From positions 5,642,001 through 5,706,000 of the forward strand of contig OZ218950.1 in NCBI GenBank assembly GCA_965112735.1: DNA of 64,000 nt. The letters run 5' to 3'. Position numbers and translations under genes: made by a program. Source of the stretch: Phaeosaccion multiseriatum. Lineage: Eukaryota > Ochrophyta, other classes. Positions 40,998 through 53,700 of the stretch are shown here, one piece after another. Position 1 is the stretch's first letter. The number at the start of each line of letters is the position of its first letter. A model generated the notes under the pieces. It saw only the letters and a list, made by a program, of their open reading frames with translations. It made no database searches and was not told the DNA's origin.

Positions 40998-42277
40998 CCG
41001 ACTGACCGAGTGACTGACTGACTGACTGACTGACTGACTGACTGACTGACTGACCGAGTGACTGACTGACTGAGGCTTGAGCCTCGTGACGAGACGACGG
41101 ATTGGCTGACTGGGAAGGCGAACGTGCGGGACCGGGGCGTGGACTGACTGCTTAACTGCGGCTTGAGACGAAATGACTTAAGTGAGTGAGTACATGACTG
41201 GCTACCTCAGACTTTTGAAGAAACGACTTGACAGACTGACCGGGGTTGTCATAAGCTTATGACGACGACAAGCTTGCCGGTGCCTGTCTTCGGTGAGGTG
41301 GAGATGGGAAGAAAAGAGAGGGAGAGAGATATTTCGGAAGACAGATTTTCACAAGACTTCTATTCACACACACACACACAGACAGAGAGAGAGAGAGAGA
41401 CGAGCTTCGACTACCAGTTGGGTTGGTGATATGCACACAGATGGGAGCTGCTGCCCACTACCGCTGTTGGAAGGTAGGAACCTCCAAGCTTCCGCTATGA
41501 CATCACAAGAGGCAGAAGCAGCGTCCGCAGCAGCAACAGAAGCAGAGGAAGGAGGGGGTGATATGTAAATCGTTAACAACGTTTGTCGTAGCACATAACG
41601 AAGAGTATTGGGTACCGTATTGGGTACCGGGCGGAAATACATTCATTCGTTTATAAGCCCCAAAAATTCCGCAGCGACCACAGTGAGGGAGGCTAGAGGA
41701 GCCTGCAATCAAAAGGTTCCCTGCATCAATTTACCATTGCAGTTTACCTTTCGCCGCCCCCGTCTCATCTGCCCCCCATCTTGCTTTTGCGTTGCTCCAC
41801 AATGCTGCCGTGCCGAGCACACCCCTCACCACATGGCCATCCGCTTCGGGGCCTCCTCTAAAGTCAAATCCTTCCTTTTGACCACCGTCCGTCGGCAATT
41901 TCTCAACTCGGTGGCTCCTTCTCCTCCACCAGCACCACCACCACCTCCTCCTCCTCCTCGACTGCTGTGACAAGCTCCGTACCCTCTCGCGCTGCAGCTG
42001 TATCACCAACTGCTCCCGGTCCCGTCGCTGCTGTGTGGGTGCCTGCCTCCCTCGCTCGTCCACAGCCGCACTCCATGAAACCACGGAAGGCCTCATCCCC
42101 CCGCTCCGCTCCCACGTGAGTGTGCCGTGCCCCCCCCCCCTCGAAAGAGCAGAGCCGTTCCTTCCTTCCTTCCTTCCTTCCTTCCCAAACACGTGTAGTC
42201 TAAGATGACAACTCGACAACCCGACAACTCGACAACCCCTCTCCACGTCAAAACTCTCTCGAGCAATACCCAAAACC
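40998..42277. other. Convergent intergenic region with GACT repeat and a 17-mer copy
   Basis: NFU1 and the ERV46-like gene end toward each other across 1.28 kb. (GACT)n follows the NFU1 stop directly (41000-41072). A CA/GA repeat lies at 41366-41400. An open frame at 41731-42273 (minus) is Arg/Trp-rich and has no family resemblance. The inverted 17-mer sits at 41997. No gene is supported. Confidence 0.5.
41997..42013 (-). repeat. 17-mer GCAGTTGGTGATACAGC, copy 8 (intergenic)
   Basis: The plus strand carries the complement, next to GCTGCA rather than in a long CTG run. It lies outside any supported exon. Confidence 0.95.
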
Positions 42278-42790
42278 TCAGATCTTCTTTTGCTTGAGCA
42301 CTCGGTAGAGCAGCGTGTCGATAACGCTCATAACTGTATAAGTGCCCCCAACAATGGCCATGACGCTGGTGATAAAGTCATACCACTTCCTCGACCTCCG
42401 CTTGACGTGTACGCACATGGGCGATAAATCGTAACTGAACTTTGCCTCTGGCACTGCCCCGGGCTCGTAGGGCATGGTCTGGCTCGCCATGATCATTTGA
42501 TAATGCAACAGCTCCTTGTCCCCTCGGAAGCTCCATTCCTTGCCCATAAAGGTGCTCACAACCTTAATGTAGTGGTGAGGGGCACTGTGCAGCTCCGTTG
42601 TCCCAAACGCCTCGCCCTGCACGCCCCCCCCCCAAACGGTCCATCAAAATGGTCCGTCCAATAGTCCGTCCAATAGTCCGTCCAGAGAGTTCCGTGCGTT
42701 ATACAATGCAAAGACAAGGCAGAGATAGAAAGAGAGAGAGAGAGAGAGACAGAAAGAGAGAGAGAGACAAGAGAGAGAGGGAGAGAGAGA

Positions 42791-42841
<51 letters not shown>

Positions 42842-45800
42842 GCAGGCCGTGGGTTATGCCGTGAGCGTTGTGGCGTATCGACCCACACTGGCGCTATCAA
42901 CACATGAGTACACAATGGGTGGTGGGTGCTCTTCTCTTCTCTTCTGTGTCCCTCCTCTCCTCCTCCTCCTCCTCCTCCTCCTCATCCTCGCCCCACCCTC
43001 CTCCTCCTCCTCCTCCTCCTCCTCCTCCTCCTCCTCCTCCTCGCTCTCCTCCTCCTCCTCCTCCTCCTCGCTCTCCTCCTCCTCCTCCTCCTCGCCCTAC
43101 CTGTATTTGGGTGAGTCCCTCAAGCTCCGCCCCCGAATATCCGATGGCGAGGCGATTCCTGGAGGGGTACTGCGCACCGAAGCTCAGCGTGTTGATCTGC
43201 AGCACAACACCAACAAGGGGGGGGGAGGAGAGAGAGAGGCAAATGTTCGCGGGTATGGCATCGCAAGCGTACCATTAGAAAAAGAGCTGCTTGCATAGAG
43301 GCGGCAGACGGGGTGAAGGCAGTGAGGCGCTGTGTACGTGTGAGGACCACAAGCGCTTACCGCGTGGGAGACGTTGGTCATCGCCCCATTGATGTTGTGG
43401 TGCTTGGAGGCGGCCTGGTATCAGGACGAACAAACGAATGACAAGACGAGGTGTCAGGACAAAAAAAGAACAAAAAAGAGATGACGAGGTGTCAGGCCAA
43501 CAAAAGAGTTGGGGGAAATGGAGGAAAGAGGAGGAGATGGGGCGGCCGGCAGGGAAGGAGGCGGCTGGACTTGGAGGGGAGTGAGGTGTGCCGTCGCATA
43601 GAAGTGAAAAAAGGGAAAGGCAAAAGTTTGATGTCGACAATATATCGACGTCGATACCGTACCTCGATATGAAAGTTTCCGGGTACCCTGTTTACTGATA
43701 TGAAGCCGCTCAACTGACATCCAGGATGGTCCTATGGGGCATGTGGAATAGTCAGACAAGGCAACAAAGCGAGCGATCCAAGCGAAGCGAGACAACGTAA
43801 GGAAGCGAGCGAGGCAAGGCACGTTAGGAAGCGAGCGAGGCCAGAGACGGAAGAAAGTGAGCGACAAGGCAGGGGAACGGGTCAGAATAGCACCTCTGAG
43901 CGGAGGATATGTGCGAATAGACAGACAGACAGACAGACAGACAGACCGACAGACAGACAGACAGACAGACAGAGATGGAGACAGATGCGTATCAGAGCCG
44001 AGTCAACAGAAAAGGTCTGAGGGTCCAGTCAGTACGAGTGCGCTTCCGTCTTCTCCACAAGATCCTCCTCCTCCCCACCACATCCAAGACAGGGAACGAA
44101 CGAACGAACAAAGAAACACACAGTAGGAGCTCAGTCAACTCACTCACCTTGGAGTTAGGCTTGACGAACTTCCTTAGCACTTGCTCGTCCCCCCCCATGA
44201 GCGCTGTGCTGTACTCCATCAGCGGCTCCAGAGAGCGGTCCCGCTTGTAGTCCGTCGTTTCGGGCATTTCCCAGTTGAAGAAGCGGATGGTGGGGAAGGC
44301 GTGGATCTTCTGGCTGAGGGAGGGCAAAGGGGGCGTAGGGGTGTGAGTGCGTGCGTGCGTGTGTGCGTTTGTTCGTTCGTGTCCCAAGCCCCAACCATAC
44401 GGTCAAGGATGCGATCAGTCACGGCACGGTCACTGCCCTCCCTTTCTTTGTTTCGCTTCTCTTCTTACGTTTGGCAAATCTCTCTATTTGTAGTGCAGTC
44501 CACTTTGGCCACCCGCAGCCGAGGGGTCTTCAGCAGCGCCTCCTGAGAGAGAAGAGAGGGGAGGGGACGGGAGGTGAGGGGAGATGAGGGGAAGGGAGGC
44601 AGGACAACCCAAGAGCGTGTCAGAACGACCAGAGGGTCAGGTACAGGTACAGGACCAAAGGACCGAAGGAGGGTGGGTGGCAGGCACGCTTCTTCTCCGT
44701 GCTGCAGCAGAGCCCCCCCCCCCCCCCCCTCGCGCGCTTTCGGGCATCACTCAGGGGTCCCCAATGGTATGTTGGGCATCAATCAGATCAGATCCGTTCT
44801 GCTTGTTGTACCAGTCTCCAGCTCCAGCCTCGCAAGAAAACGATTCATTCCGCAAGTGACGGTGGAATGACTACACTACACGCACCTCCGCAAACGCCTC
44901 CCATGTGGGTGCCAGCTTTTGACACCAAATGCACCAAGGAGCGTAAAAGTCCACCATGGTGTATTCGCTGCTCTTGAGGAAGGCGGCGAAGTTGGTCTCG
45001 TCGAGCGGCAGGGCGTGCTCACCATCTTGGTGTGCCAACTGAGAGTGGGGTGGGGTAGCAAGTGGATTAGAGGACACGAAGGAGAGGAAGGAGAGGACAA
45101 CGAAGGCGGGAGGGAGGGAGGGAGAAGTTCACGTTAACGTCTCTTTCTCGTCTTGTTTTCAGTCTCCAGATAGTAGAGCAGTCTCTTTGTTCCATGGGGT
45201 TACAGAACACAGTTCCTGGGGTTACAGAACACAGTTCCTTGCTCGATTCAGAGCGCAGCTAGCGGGAGAGAGAGGGGGGGAGGGAGGGAGGGAGGGAGGG
45301 AGGGAGGGAGGGAGGGAGGGAGAGAAAGAGATTCAGAGACACTGGGAGGCAAGACACGATTCCTTACGTCGAGGTCCCTGTGGTGTGTGTCGTGCGCGAC
45401 ATCCTCTTGTTCTCTGTTCCTCCCGTGGAACTCGAGCCTGTTGCCGAGGTTGTCTGTGTGCCACTTGACAATGTTCTTGGTAACATTGACTCGGTTGGTG
45501 CCCAGCACATCCAGCACGTCGACAGTTGCCCACTCGCATGGCAGCTGTGCAGCACAGTGCACACACAGCAGTGCAGCAACAAAACAAGCGGCGACCGCGG
45601 AACACAGCGGAAGGCGAACGGTGCATGGAGTATGGTATGGACGGGGCAAAAAGAAGGGAGGGAGGGGGGAGGGGTGAGGGGTGAGGACGGGCTGGGGGCG
45701 GGGGCGAGGAGAGGGCGGACCCAGGGGGCGGAGGGGTGCAGGGAGGAAGACCTCAGACAGTCATTCCCACCGAAAGGAGGCGCAGGAATGGAGGGGGCGG

Positions 45801-46645
45801 GGGGGGGGAGGAGGAGGGGCTAAGGTAACGACCATACCTCGAGCATGGTAATGTTGAAGTTTATTCGGAGCTTGGTGTCCTTGTTGGAGTCCAGGCTTAC
45901 TGTGGTGTACGTCTGGAGGGAAGGGGGGAAGGAAAACAGCGTACGTATTAAATCCACTGATACTCTGACCCTTAGACAAGAGGGCTGTAAAGTAAAAGGG
46001 TTTCTAAGGGGAGGAGGCTTGGAGTGAGGGGTGGGGGGGGGGAGTGCGACGAGGCAAACGAGCGCGAGACGCCTCTAACAGCCCCCAACACACGAGCTTG
46101 CAAAGCACAGAGGGCGGGCCGGGCAAGTATAAGTATTCATCGTGAAAAGGGTAGGTCTATGAGACAAGCCAAGCCGAGCAAGAACCGAGGTACACAGGTT
46201 TGATACACTCCTGCCCGAGAGTAGGGCTTTTGTCTTTCGCCTGTCCGACTTGCTTACCTCTGGTGAAATGAAGGCAATAAACTCCATCACGAAGAGCAGC
46301 ACCATAAGGAAGCTGGTAGAGACCAAGAGAAGAAGGGAAGGGGGTGTGTGCCGTGGGGAGGCGGGGAGTGTTTCAACGACACAGAAGTGTGAGCAAGCGT
46401 TAAAGGGAGGAGGATTGGAGAGCCCACCTTCTCCTCTCCAAACCAAAACCCTGCCTTTCCTTCTCCTCGGAGAAAGCATTAATTAATTGAACCCGTGTGT
46501 CAGGGGAGAGAGAGAGAAGGGCACACGACAAACGCGGGGAGGTGAATACTCACAGCGTGCACGAACTCAGCAGTGCGCCTTGCAACGTTGTCTCAGTCAG
46601 ATCCAAAGGGATCTTCCTGTACATGTCGAAGCTCTTGAGCCCCAT
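42278..46645 (-). CDS. ERV46-like protein with thioredoxin domain (PDI-C type)
   Basis: About ten exons run from ATG at 46645 to TGA at 42278. The protein begins MGLKSFDMYRKIPLDLTETT, then a membrane helix (LFLMVLLFVMEFIAFISPE), a luminal stretch TYTTVSLDSNKDTKLRINFN and VDVLDVLGTNRVNVTKNIVK, which is the ERV/ERGIC N-terminal pattern. A thioredoxin domain follows with YTMVDFYAPWCIWCQKLAP (active site CIWC), VAKVDCTTNREICQ and HAFPTIRFF. The C-terminal COPII-coat-associated ERV domain reads VKRRSRKWYDFITSVMAIVG and ends LLYRVLKQKKI. The tail KQKKI fits the KxKxx COPI retrieval signal. Plant PDIL5-3/5-4 share this order. It should act in oxidative folding while cycling between ER and Golgi. Introns hold (GA)n, (GACA)n and (CCT)n. 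Confidence 0.9.
42960..43102 (-). repeat. (CCT)n in ERV46-like gene intron
   Basis: CCT and CTCCTCG units ending at the splice donor after the exon reading GYSGAELEGLTQIQ on the minus strand. Confidence 0.85.
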
Positions 46646-47377
46646 GATTGCCACCCGTGCGTCGGAGTGCCCTACGCCGCTGCTCTCCTCTACCTCTCTC
46701 TCCCGCAGCTGACAGGACCTCCACTCTCACGGAAGAACAAACTGAGGCCCCCCACCTCTCAGATGCACGCTCTTTTCCACCCAATAGAAGAGCACAAACA
46801 AAGCACAAGCTTCTCCAGGACCGAACGTCCTCCACAGAAGGAAGGAGGCACGCTGCTGAGCCTGCGGCGATCAAAGACAAAAAGGGAGTATCGAGAGAGA
46901 GCGAGATCGTACCCACGCGAGGGGCTACGCGCCCGGTTCGATTTTCCGAGTTGGCATTTTTTTTTTTTTTTTTTTTTTTTTTTGAGCCCTCCCGTTGGCT
47001 TCGACGCTATCGTGCTATTGCTGGCGTCCACCGCCGTGCTATCCCTGCTGGGGCGGAGGGGATTGAGCCATCGCGGCCGAGATCACTCAGGACGCCCCGT
47101 CACACTGATCAATCTGCAATCGGGGCGTCTTGCTGTGGTGGCACGGTGGCACGGACACACCAGCGTCAAGCCGGGTCAAGCTCTCAAGCTCTAGTGCTGG
47201 CTGACACGGCAAGAGGTCAAGAGGATTATCTCAGGCGATCATCAGGTTTCCTGGACGAACATACGCATTGGTTATCGATGGTTCCTTATCTCCCCCCCCC
47301 CTCCATCCCTTCCCCTCCACTCACTCGTCACTCGCCCTGCAGTTAACTACACAAGCTAACGAAGAAAAACATGAGTG
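46646..47377. other. Intergenic region with T27 run
   Basis: Upstream of the ERV46-like gene and downstream of the PH-domain gene. A T27 run at 46957-46983 abuts a GC-rich stretch to about 47230. Seen on the minus strand this looks like a GC-rich sequence ending in poly(A), as a short retroposed sequence would; no target-site duplication or pol III boxes were found. The minus-strand gene could use parts of this as 3' UTR. Confidence 0.35.
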
Positions 47378-50300
47378 CTACCGGACCAGCGGCGTGCTGG
47401 CTCTCCTCTCGCTGCCCCTCCTCTCAAACATATCCGGCGCATCCAACGTGGCCACGGTGAGCGAACCCCTGCGGCCCTGCGGCGAGAAGGGGATCTTGAC
47501 GAGCGAGGACGACGCCCGCCTCTCTGACAGGGGCCTCTCTTTCAAACCCCGCCCCGCCCCCCCCCCTCCTCTCGCCTCCTCCACGATGGCAGCAGCCCCC
47601 TCCCCTGGGTGGCCTCCCCCTCCTCCTCCTCCTCCTCCTCCTCCTCCTCCTCCTCCGCTTGTGTCCCTTGTATCCCCCTCTGTGAAGTAGGTGAGTAGGG
47701 ACGGGTCAGAGGGAGTGGTGGTGGGGCGGCGGTATGGACCGTAGGAACTCGAGAGGAACGGCTGCGGAGATGGAGCCTGCGGTGGGGAGGAGTGGTGCGA
47801 GTATCGACGCTCCTGCTGGTGCTGCTGCTGCTGCTGGTGTTGGTGCTGGTGCTGGTGCTCCTGCTGGTGCTGGTGCTGGTGCTGGTGCTGGTGCTGGTGC
47901 GGATGCTCCTGCAGCGGCCCTGTCGGGGAGTTGTAGGACATGGGCCGTTGTTGCACCGTGCCGCTGCTGTAGAACGAGCCCCCGATGTCGGCAGAGGTCT
48001 GCCTGCTTTCCATACCCGTTCGCACGTTGGAAGTTCAACGCGACGCATGGGAAAACACGTCAGCACACACGCAGAGAGATAGATAGAGAGAGAGTGGGGG
48101 AGAGTGAGAGAGAGAGAGCAAAGGTGGGGTGGGCGTCTCAGCCATCAGTCCCCCCCTACGTCAAGGCGAGCAAGCAAGGCGAGCCGTACACTGCGATACT
48201 CGATACTCCGATCACTTGTTCAGCCCTCCTGGATGGGCTTTGGGGGCTTTCTTCGCCACCCCCAAAGATAGACAAATGCCCCCCCCCCAAAACAAGCAAG
48301 CTCCACTCACCTCGACCACAGCTCCCCTCCCCTGTCCATTCTCGCCGATTCGTCTCTGTCTATACTGTATCTGCCTCTGAAGAGCCCCGCATCGCCTGCG
48401 CCGGACAGGAAGGGCACGCTCGCACTGCTGTTGTACTTGTGGAGATGGTGCGTGTGAGAGTGCGATTCCGTGGGCGTGTGCACCGCTTCTGTCGCCGCCC
48501 CCCCAAAGCCAGCGTGGTGAGTGAAGGCGTGCCCTCGGGGAATCGTTCGAGTGTGCTGTTGGTGTTGAAGTCGCGAGCGATGAAACAAAACAAGGCGGGC
48601 ATACCATACAGGGAGTGAAAGAATGTGAATGAGTGAGTGTGAACAAGACTCGAGGACAGAAGGCAGAGAGAAAGCTTGTCCGGGGACATACGACAGAGGA
48701 CATTAGGACAGACGACAGAAGATAGAGGAAACGAAACGAGAGACAAGAAAAGAAAGGAGAGAGAACGGAGGACAGGCCAGAACAACGGACAGAGTGCCAC
48801 AAAACATAATTGATCCCACGTACCGAAAGATGCCCACCCCCACCCCCGACCGGGGAAGAACACGACGCCGCGGAGCCCCTCCTGCCGCCGCCCCCCGGGA
48901 CCGCGCCCCCCTGGAGACCCCAGTGGTTGGTCTGCATCAGAGACTCCATCAAGGTGACCCACAAGAGGCGTTGTTGAGGGTCGGGGGCAAGGAGCTTGAA
49001 CGTTTTGGTGGTGTGTACGTGTCTCTCGGTGCCGGCCTTGATGTGCGCACCGGGGTATCTTCCCTCACCCCTGTACCGCACCACCACGTCGAAGCGGCAA
49101 CCCTTCCACTTCTTGACGGAGGGTTGCTCGATTTTGGTGATGAGGCGGAGAGGGATACTTCCTCGTTCCTCGATGGGTATGACGCCTGAAGCCGGGGGGG
49201 AGAGCGGGGGGGGGTGCAAGGAGCGAGAGGGGGTACCGGAAGGGCAAGGAGCGAGGGGTGAGAGGGGTGACGGGAAGGACGGACGGAGGGACTGCAGCGG
49301 AGGTAAGATAAGCACTAGATACGGGGCTTGCTTTCGTAGGCTCCCTCTCTCCTCTCTCTCTCTCCCTCTCCATCTGCATCTCTCTCCGTCTCGCTCTGCC
49401 TCCTCCTCCTCCTCCTCCTCCTCCTCTTCCTCCTCTTGCTGCTGCTCCGGCCACTGCTTTCAAAGGGCTTGCTCTCACTCACCCCAGGCCGAGGGTACAC
49501 AGCTTTTGTAGTACCGCAGCTCGCAGGACCCCGCATACAGCACAAAGTATCGGCTGAAGAGAGCGAGGGTCCATCGCAGAGCATCGATCGGAGAGCGTCG
49601 GAAGGGCGTCCGTCCGTCCATTCAAAGGGAAGGTCATGCCATCGGGAAGTCCATGCCGTCGGGTTCAAGTCGAGCATTCAAGTAGAGACCACCACCACGG
49701 TGCATACATAAACAAGAAGCAAGGAGGGTAGGAGCAGGTCACGTTAGTGATAGCGAGAAGGAAGGAGCGATCACCAAATGACCAACCACCTCTCTCAGGG
49801 GTAGTGGAGTACTTAATTCGGGCTTTCCTTCGCCCTTAGCTGTGCCGTTTGGGGGGGGGGAGGGGTGGTGTTGCTGTGTACCGAAAAGGAAAGGGGGGAA
49901 GGGTTCATATTCCCCCAATCATAAGCAATTACGCGTAGGCTTACGTACTTGTGCCACTGCAAGCCCCTGATTGTGCCCGGACTGAACTTCTCCAAGAAGC
50001 CTTCGAGGAGGATGCCCTGCTTCGTGCTGTGACGACTCTCCGACACGCCTGCTTTGAACATGGCCTCCGTGAAGGGCAGCGTCTTTGGGAGGAGGAGGAG
50101 GAGGAGGAGGAGGAGGAGGAGGAGGAGGAGGAGGAGGAGGAGGAGGAGGAGGAGGAGGAGGAGGAGGAGGAGGAGGAGGAGGAGGAGGAGGAGGAGGAGG
50201 AGGAGGAGGTTAGCAAAGACAAGTGCGAAAGATGTGCTGGTGCGAAGGCGGCCTTCTGGGGTCGAGCTTCGCGAGAGCGCGTCTTCAGAGTTGCTTCACC

Positions 50301-50742
50301 CACACTGCAGGCAGGCAGGCAGGCAGACAAACACTCGAAGGCGCCTTGTCTTGTTACTTTACGTCACCACCGTCAGTGCGCTCATAGTCTTTTTACCTGG
50401 GCCGTTTGCCGTTGGGTAGACGGGAGGAGGTGGGATACCGTGATGCTTCCTCTTCGCTTGGAGGGTGGACCCACAGCCGCCGTGGTGTTCGCTGAGGGGG
50501 GGAGGAGGAAGGGGAGGGAGGGGAGGGAGGGGGGGCAGCAAGGCAGAGGCGGAGTGTTTGTCAGTATCTGTTGGTAGTAGTACAGGAGAGCAAACGTTTG
50601 TGTGGTGCCTGACAGCAGAGAGCGAGATGGCGATAACCACACCAACAAACCCCATGCGTGCACCACATACGTATGTATACGTACGTAGACAGACAGATAC
50701 ATAGATAGATGGACAGATAGAAAGAAAATAAGATAGATACAC

Positions 50743-50791
<49 letters not shown>

Positions 50792-53700
50792 TATAGACAG
50801 ATAGATAGAGTAAAAGAGAGAGATGGACAGATAGAAAAAAAGGACATACGTACGTACATACATACATACATACATACATACATACATACATACATACATA
50901 CATACATACGTACATACATACATACATACATACAACTAACACAAAGGGTGGATGGGTGGATGGTGGGATGGACGGATAGCGGGGGAGACGGACTCACGTT
51001 GCTGCCTGGGGCCGGCGGCGCTGAAGCGCCTCTCCATGCTCGCCCTCTGTCCGATGTACTGCGTTACTGCCTGGGGTAACGACGGCTCGCCCCCAAAGAA
51101 GGCCCTCTCCTCGTCGTCATCGTCATCGTCGAAGAGACCATCCGTCCCCGCCGGGAAGTCGTCTCCCTCGTAGGCTGGACCGCGAGAGGAGTATCCGTCC
51201 CCCTCGTCCTTCTCCTCCTCCTCCTCCTCCGACGCGTCGTCATCTGTCTGTCGGTACCTGTCGAGCAGGGATGCCATCGGTGGACTGTCCTGCCGCCTCG
51301 GCTCGGGGTGCTGGTTTCGGAGTGTGATGGCTCCTGCCCCGCCTCCTAAGGGTCCTCCTCCTCCTCCTCCTCCTCCTCCTCCTCCTCTGCCACTCTCTCC
51401 GGTGGCGGCGCTGTTCCTCCGACTGTTTCTCCTCGACTGTCGGCGGCTCGGCGAAGCTTGGGGAGACCCTGCAGGAGAGGTGAGAGGAGAAGACCCCTCC
51501 TCGTTGTTCTTCTTTGCCTGCAGATGAGATTGATTTCGTATCATCGACACGACAAGAAGGAAGGAACAAGGCATACTTGAGTCACGGCATGCCACGCAAA
51601 GGCAGAACACACATGCTCTTCACACGCATGTCTATACTTTAGTACGTTGGTCCTCTTCCAGCAAGGCCAGCACTTTCTTCTTACCGTTCGGTGGGTCAGC
51701 CTACCACTGCCCCACTTGCCCAGCGTTTTGAGCTTCTCCAGGCCCCACTTTGGAGAGAGAGGGCTGACCGGCCTGCCTATTTCTCCCACCCGTCCGGCGC
51801 CTGCCTCGCTCCGCTGCTGCTGCTGCTGTTGCCCCGCGGGAGTACCACCTCCAGATTCGTACCTGTTTGTTGGTTTGTTTTATTAGGGAGGGCACCACGA
51901 AGCAAGGAGGCGAAGAAACGGTTTCGAAGGTAAGTAAGTAAGGAAGTAAGGAGAGAAAAGTATCATCGCCCCCACTACCACAGCCAATCAACCACAAGTA
52001 GGGATAAGCGCGGCACGGCACCACAGGGCGTAGACAGGAAGGCCGCTCTCTTCCTTCTCCTTTTCGTCTCACCCGGAGGAAAGCGATGCGGGTGATTGCG
52101 GCTCTTCGTCAGAGGACTCCATACTGTCATACTGCCCTGCCTCAGCAGCCTGAGCCCCTCCTCCGTCCTTCTCCCCTCTGAGAGAGTTCTTCCTGAACAT
52201 TTGCTGCAAAGCAAAAAATGCAGCAACAACGAGGGAGAAGAAGAGAGAAGCGGAGGAAGATAAGTAGGGTGTTGGAGAGACAGACATGCACAGTTGAGCT
52301 TGCTTGCATGCTTGCTCCACGTACATACACCCCCCCTCACCTTGAGCAGTCCCATGCCGCTGGAAGGGCGCCTCTTCCTGCCCTGCTGCTCACTCCGGCC
52401 GCTGCCACCGTCAGCCCTTGCTCTGCTGTCGTCACTGTCAGAATCCCCTTCAGAAGACGCGAACGCACCGCTCCGAGAAGGCCTCGCCGTGGCCTTCGGT
52501 CTCGCCGTCGGCGTCTGCTCAGGGCTCACACCAGTGGTCGAAGGGCTCACACCAGTGGTCGAAGGGCTCACACCAGTGGTCGAAGGGCTCACACCAGTGG
52601 TCGAAGGCGTGGATGAGGCCTCTTCCTCCGTGGCGCTATTCTTGTCTCGGGCGGGCCCTTTGGTTCCGCCGCCGCGGGACGTTCCATCTACACTGCGAGT
52701 TCGACTCTGACTCCGTCTTCTCTCCCCACCTCCCTCGTTCGCCACGACCCCTCGCCCCCTGCTCTGCTCTGCCTCCTCCTGCTGCTGCTCGTGCTCGTGC
52801 TTCTGTCCCTCCTCCTCATCATCTTGCTCCTCCTCCTCCTCCTCCTCCTCCTCCTCCGCCTCCACCTCCTCCCTCTCCTCCTCTTCATCATTGCCGCTTC
52901 TATCGCCGGCTGACGATGCGTATTGCCGCCGCCCCACTGCACTGCTTCCTCCCCCCCCCCTCCCACTGGGAGTAAGCGACGGGGATGGCGTATGTCGCCC
53001 GCTTCCACCGCTCTGACGCCGGCTCCTCGCAGGAGGAGAGTCCTGCTGCCTCGACTTTATCGAAGGCGAAGCGGACCTGTTGGGTGTCCGGCGCCCCTCC
53101 TCCGCCCCTCCTGATGCCCCCCTCGCGGCAGACCCTCTTCGTCGGGGGGACGGTGAACGGTCCGACCCACTGCTGTAGTCCTCCTCCTCTTCTCCTTCCT
53201 CATCGTCTTCGAGAAGGTCCATGTCGTCCTGTGTGTGGTTGTACCGATGCGAGCATGCACGTCATGCGGCCACAGAGGAGCAAGGTACAGTTAAGGAAGG
53301 AGCAAGGGTGTACTGCTGCTGGGGCAGCTGGGCAGTGCTGTGTCATTAAGAAGAAACGGCGTTTCCTCTCTCTCTCTCCCTCTCTCTCTCTCTCTCCCTC
53401 TCCCTCTCTCTCTCTCCCTTTCTCCACCCCCTTGAACGCTGTTGGGTCAGGGCAGAGGAGTCAAACAGCCACCCACCCACCCATCCACCCACCCACTTAC
53501 CTCGTGTACCCACTTCTGCACAGAGCCATCCTGGAGCTCTACTCGGAAGGTCCCGTCTCTGTTGGCCAACATCACCGTCCCCTCTTTGACTGCTCCGTTT
53601 GCCATGTACACCTCCACCGGATCTCCCGCCAAAAAATCCTTTTCCGTCTCCCCCGTTTCCTGTTGCTGCGGGATATTTCTTCGCGGCGAGTGCGATGGGG

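Noticed and set aside
41731-42273. 181-codon minus-strand frame containing the QLVIQ motif
   Set aside because: Composition is Arg/Trp-rich, no family is recognisable and no splice context was found; the motif alone is a DNA repeat.
46930-46956. GGTTCGATTTT before a T run, like the end of a tRNA gene with a pol III terminator
   Set aside because: The T-stem does not pair, invariant C61 is missing and no acceptor or anticodon arm could be folded upstream.
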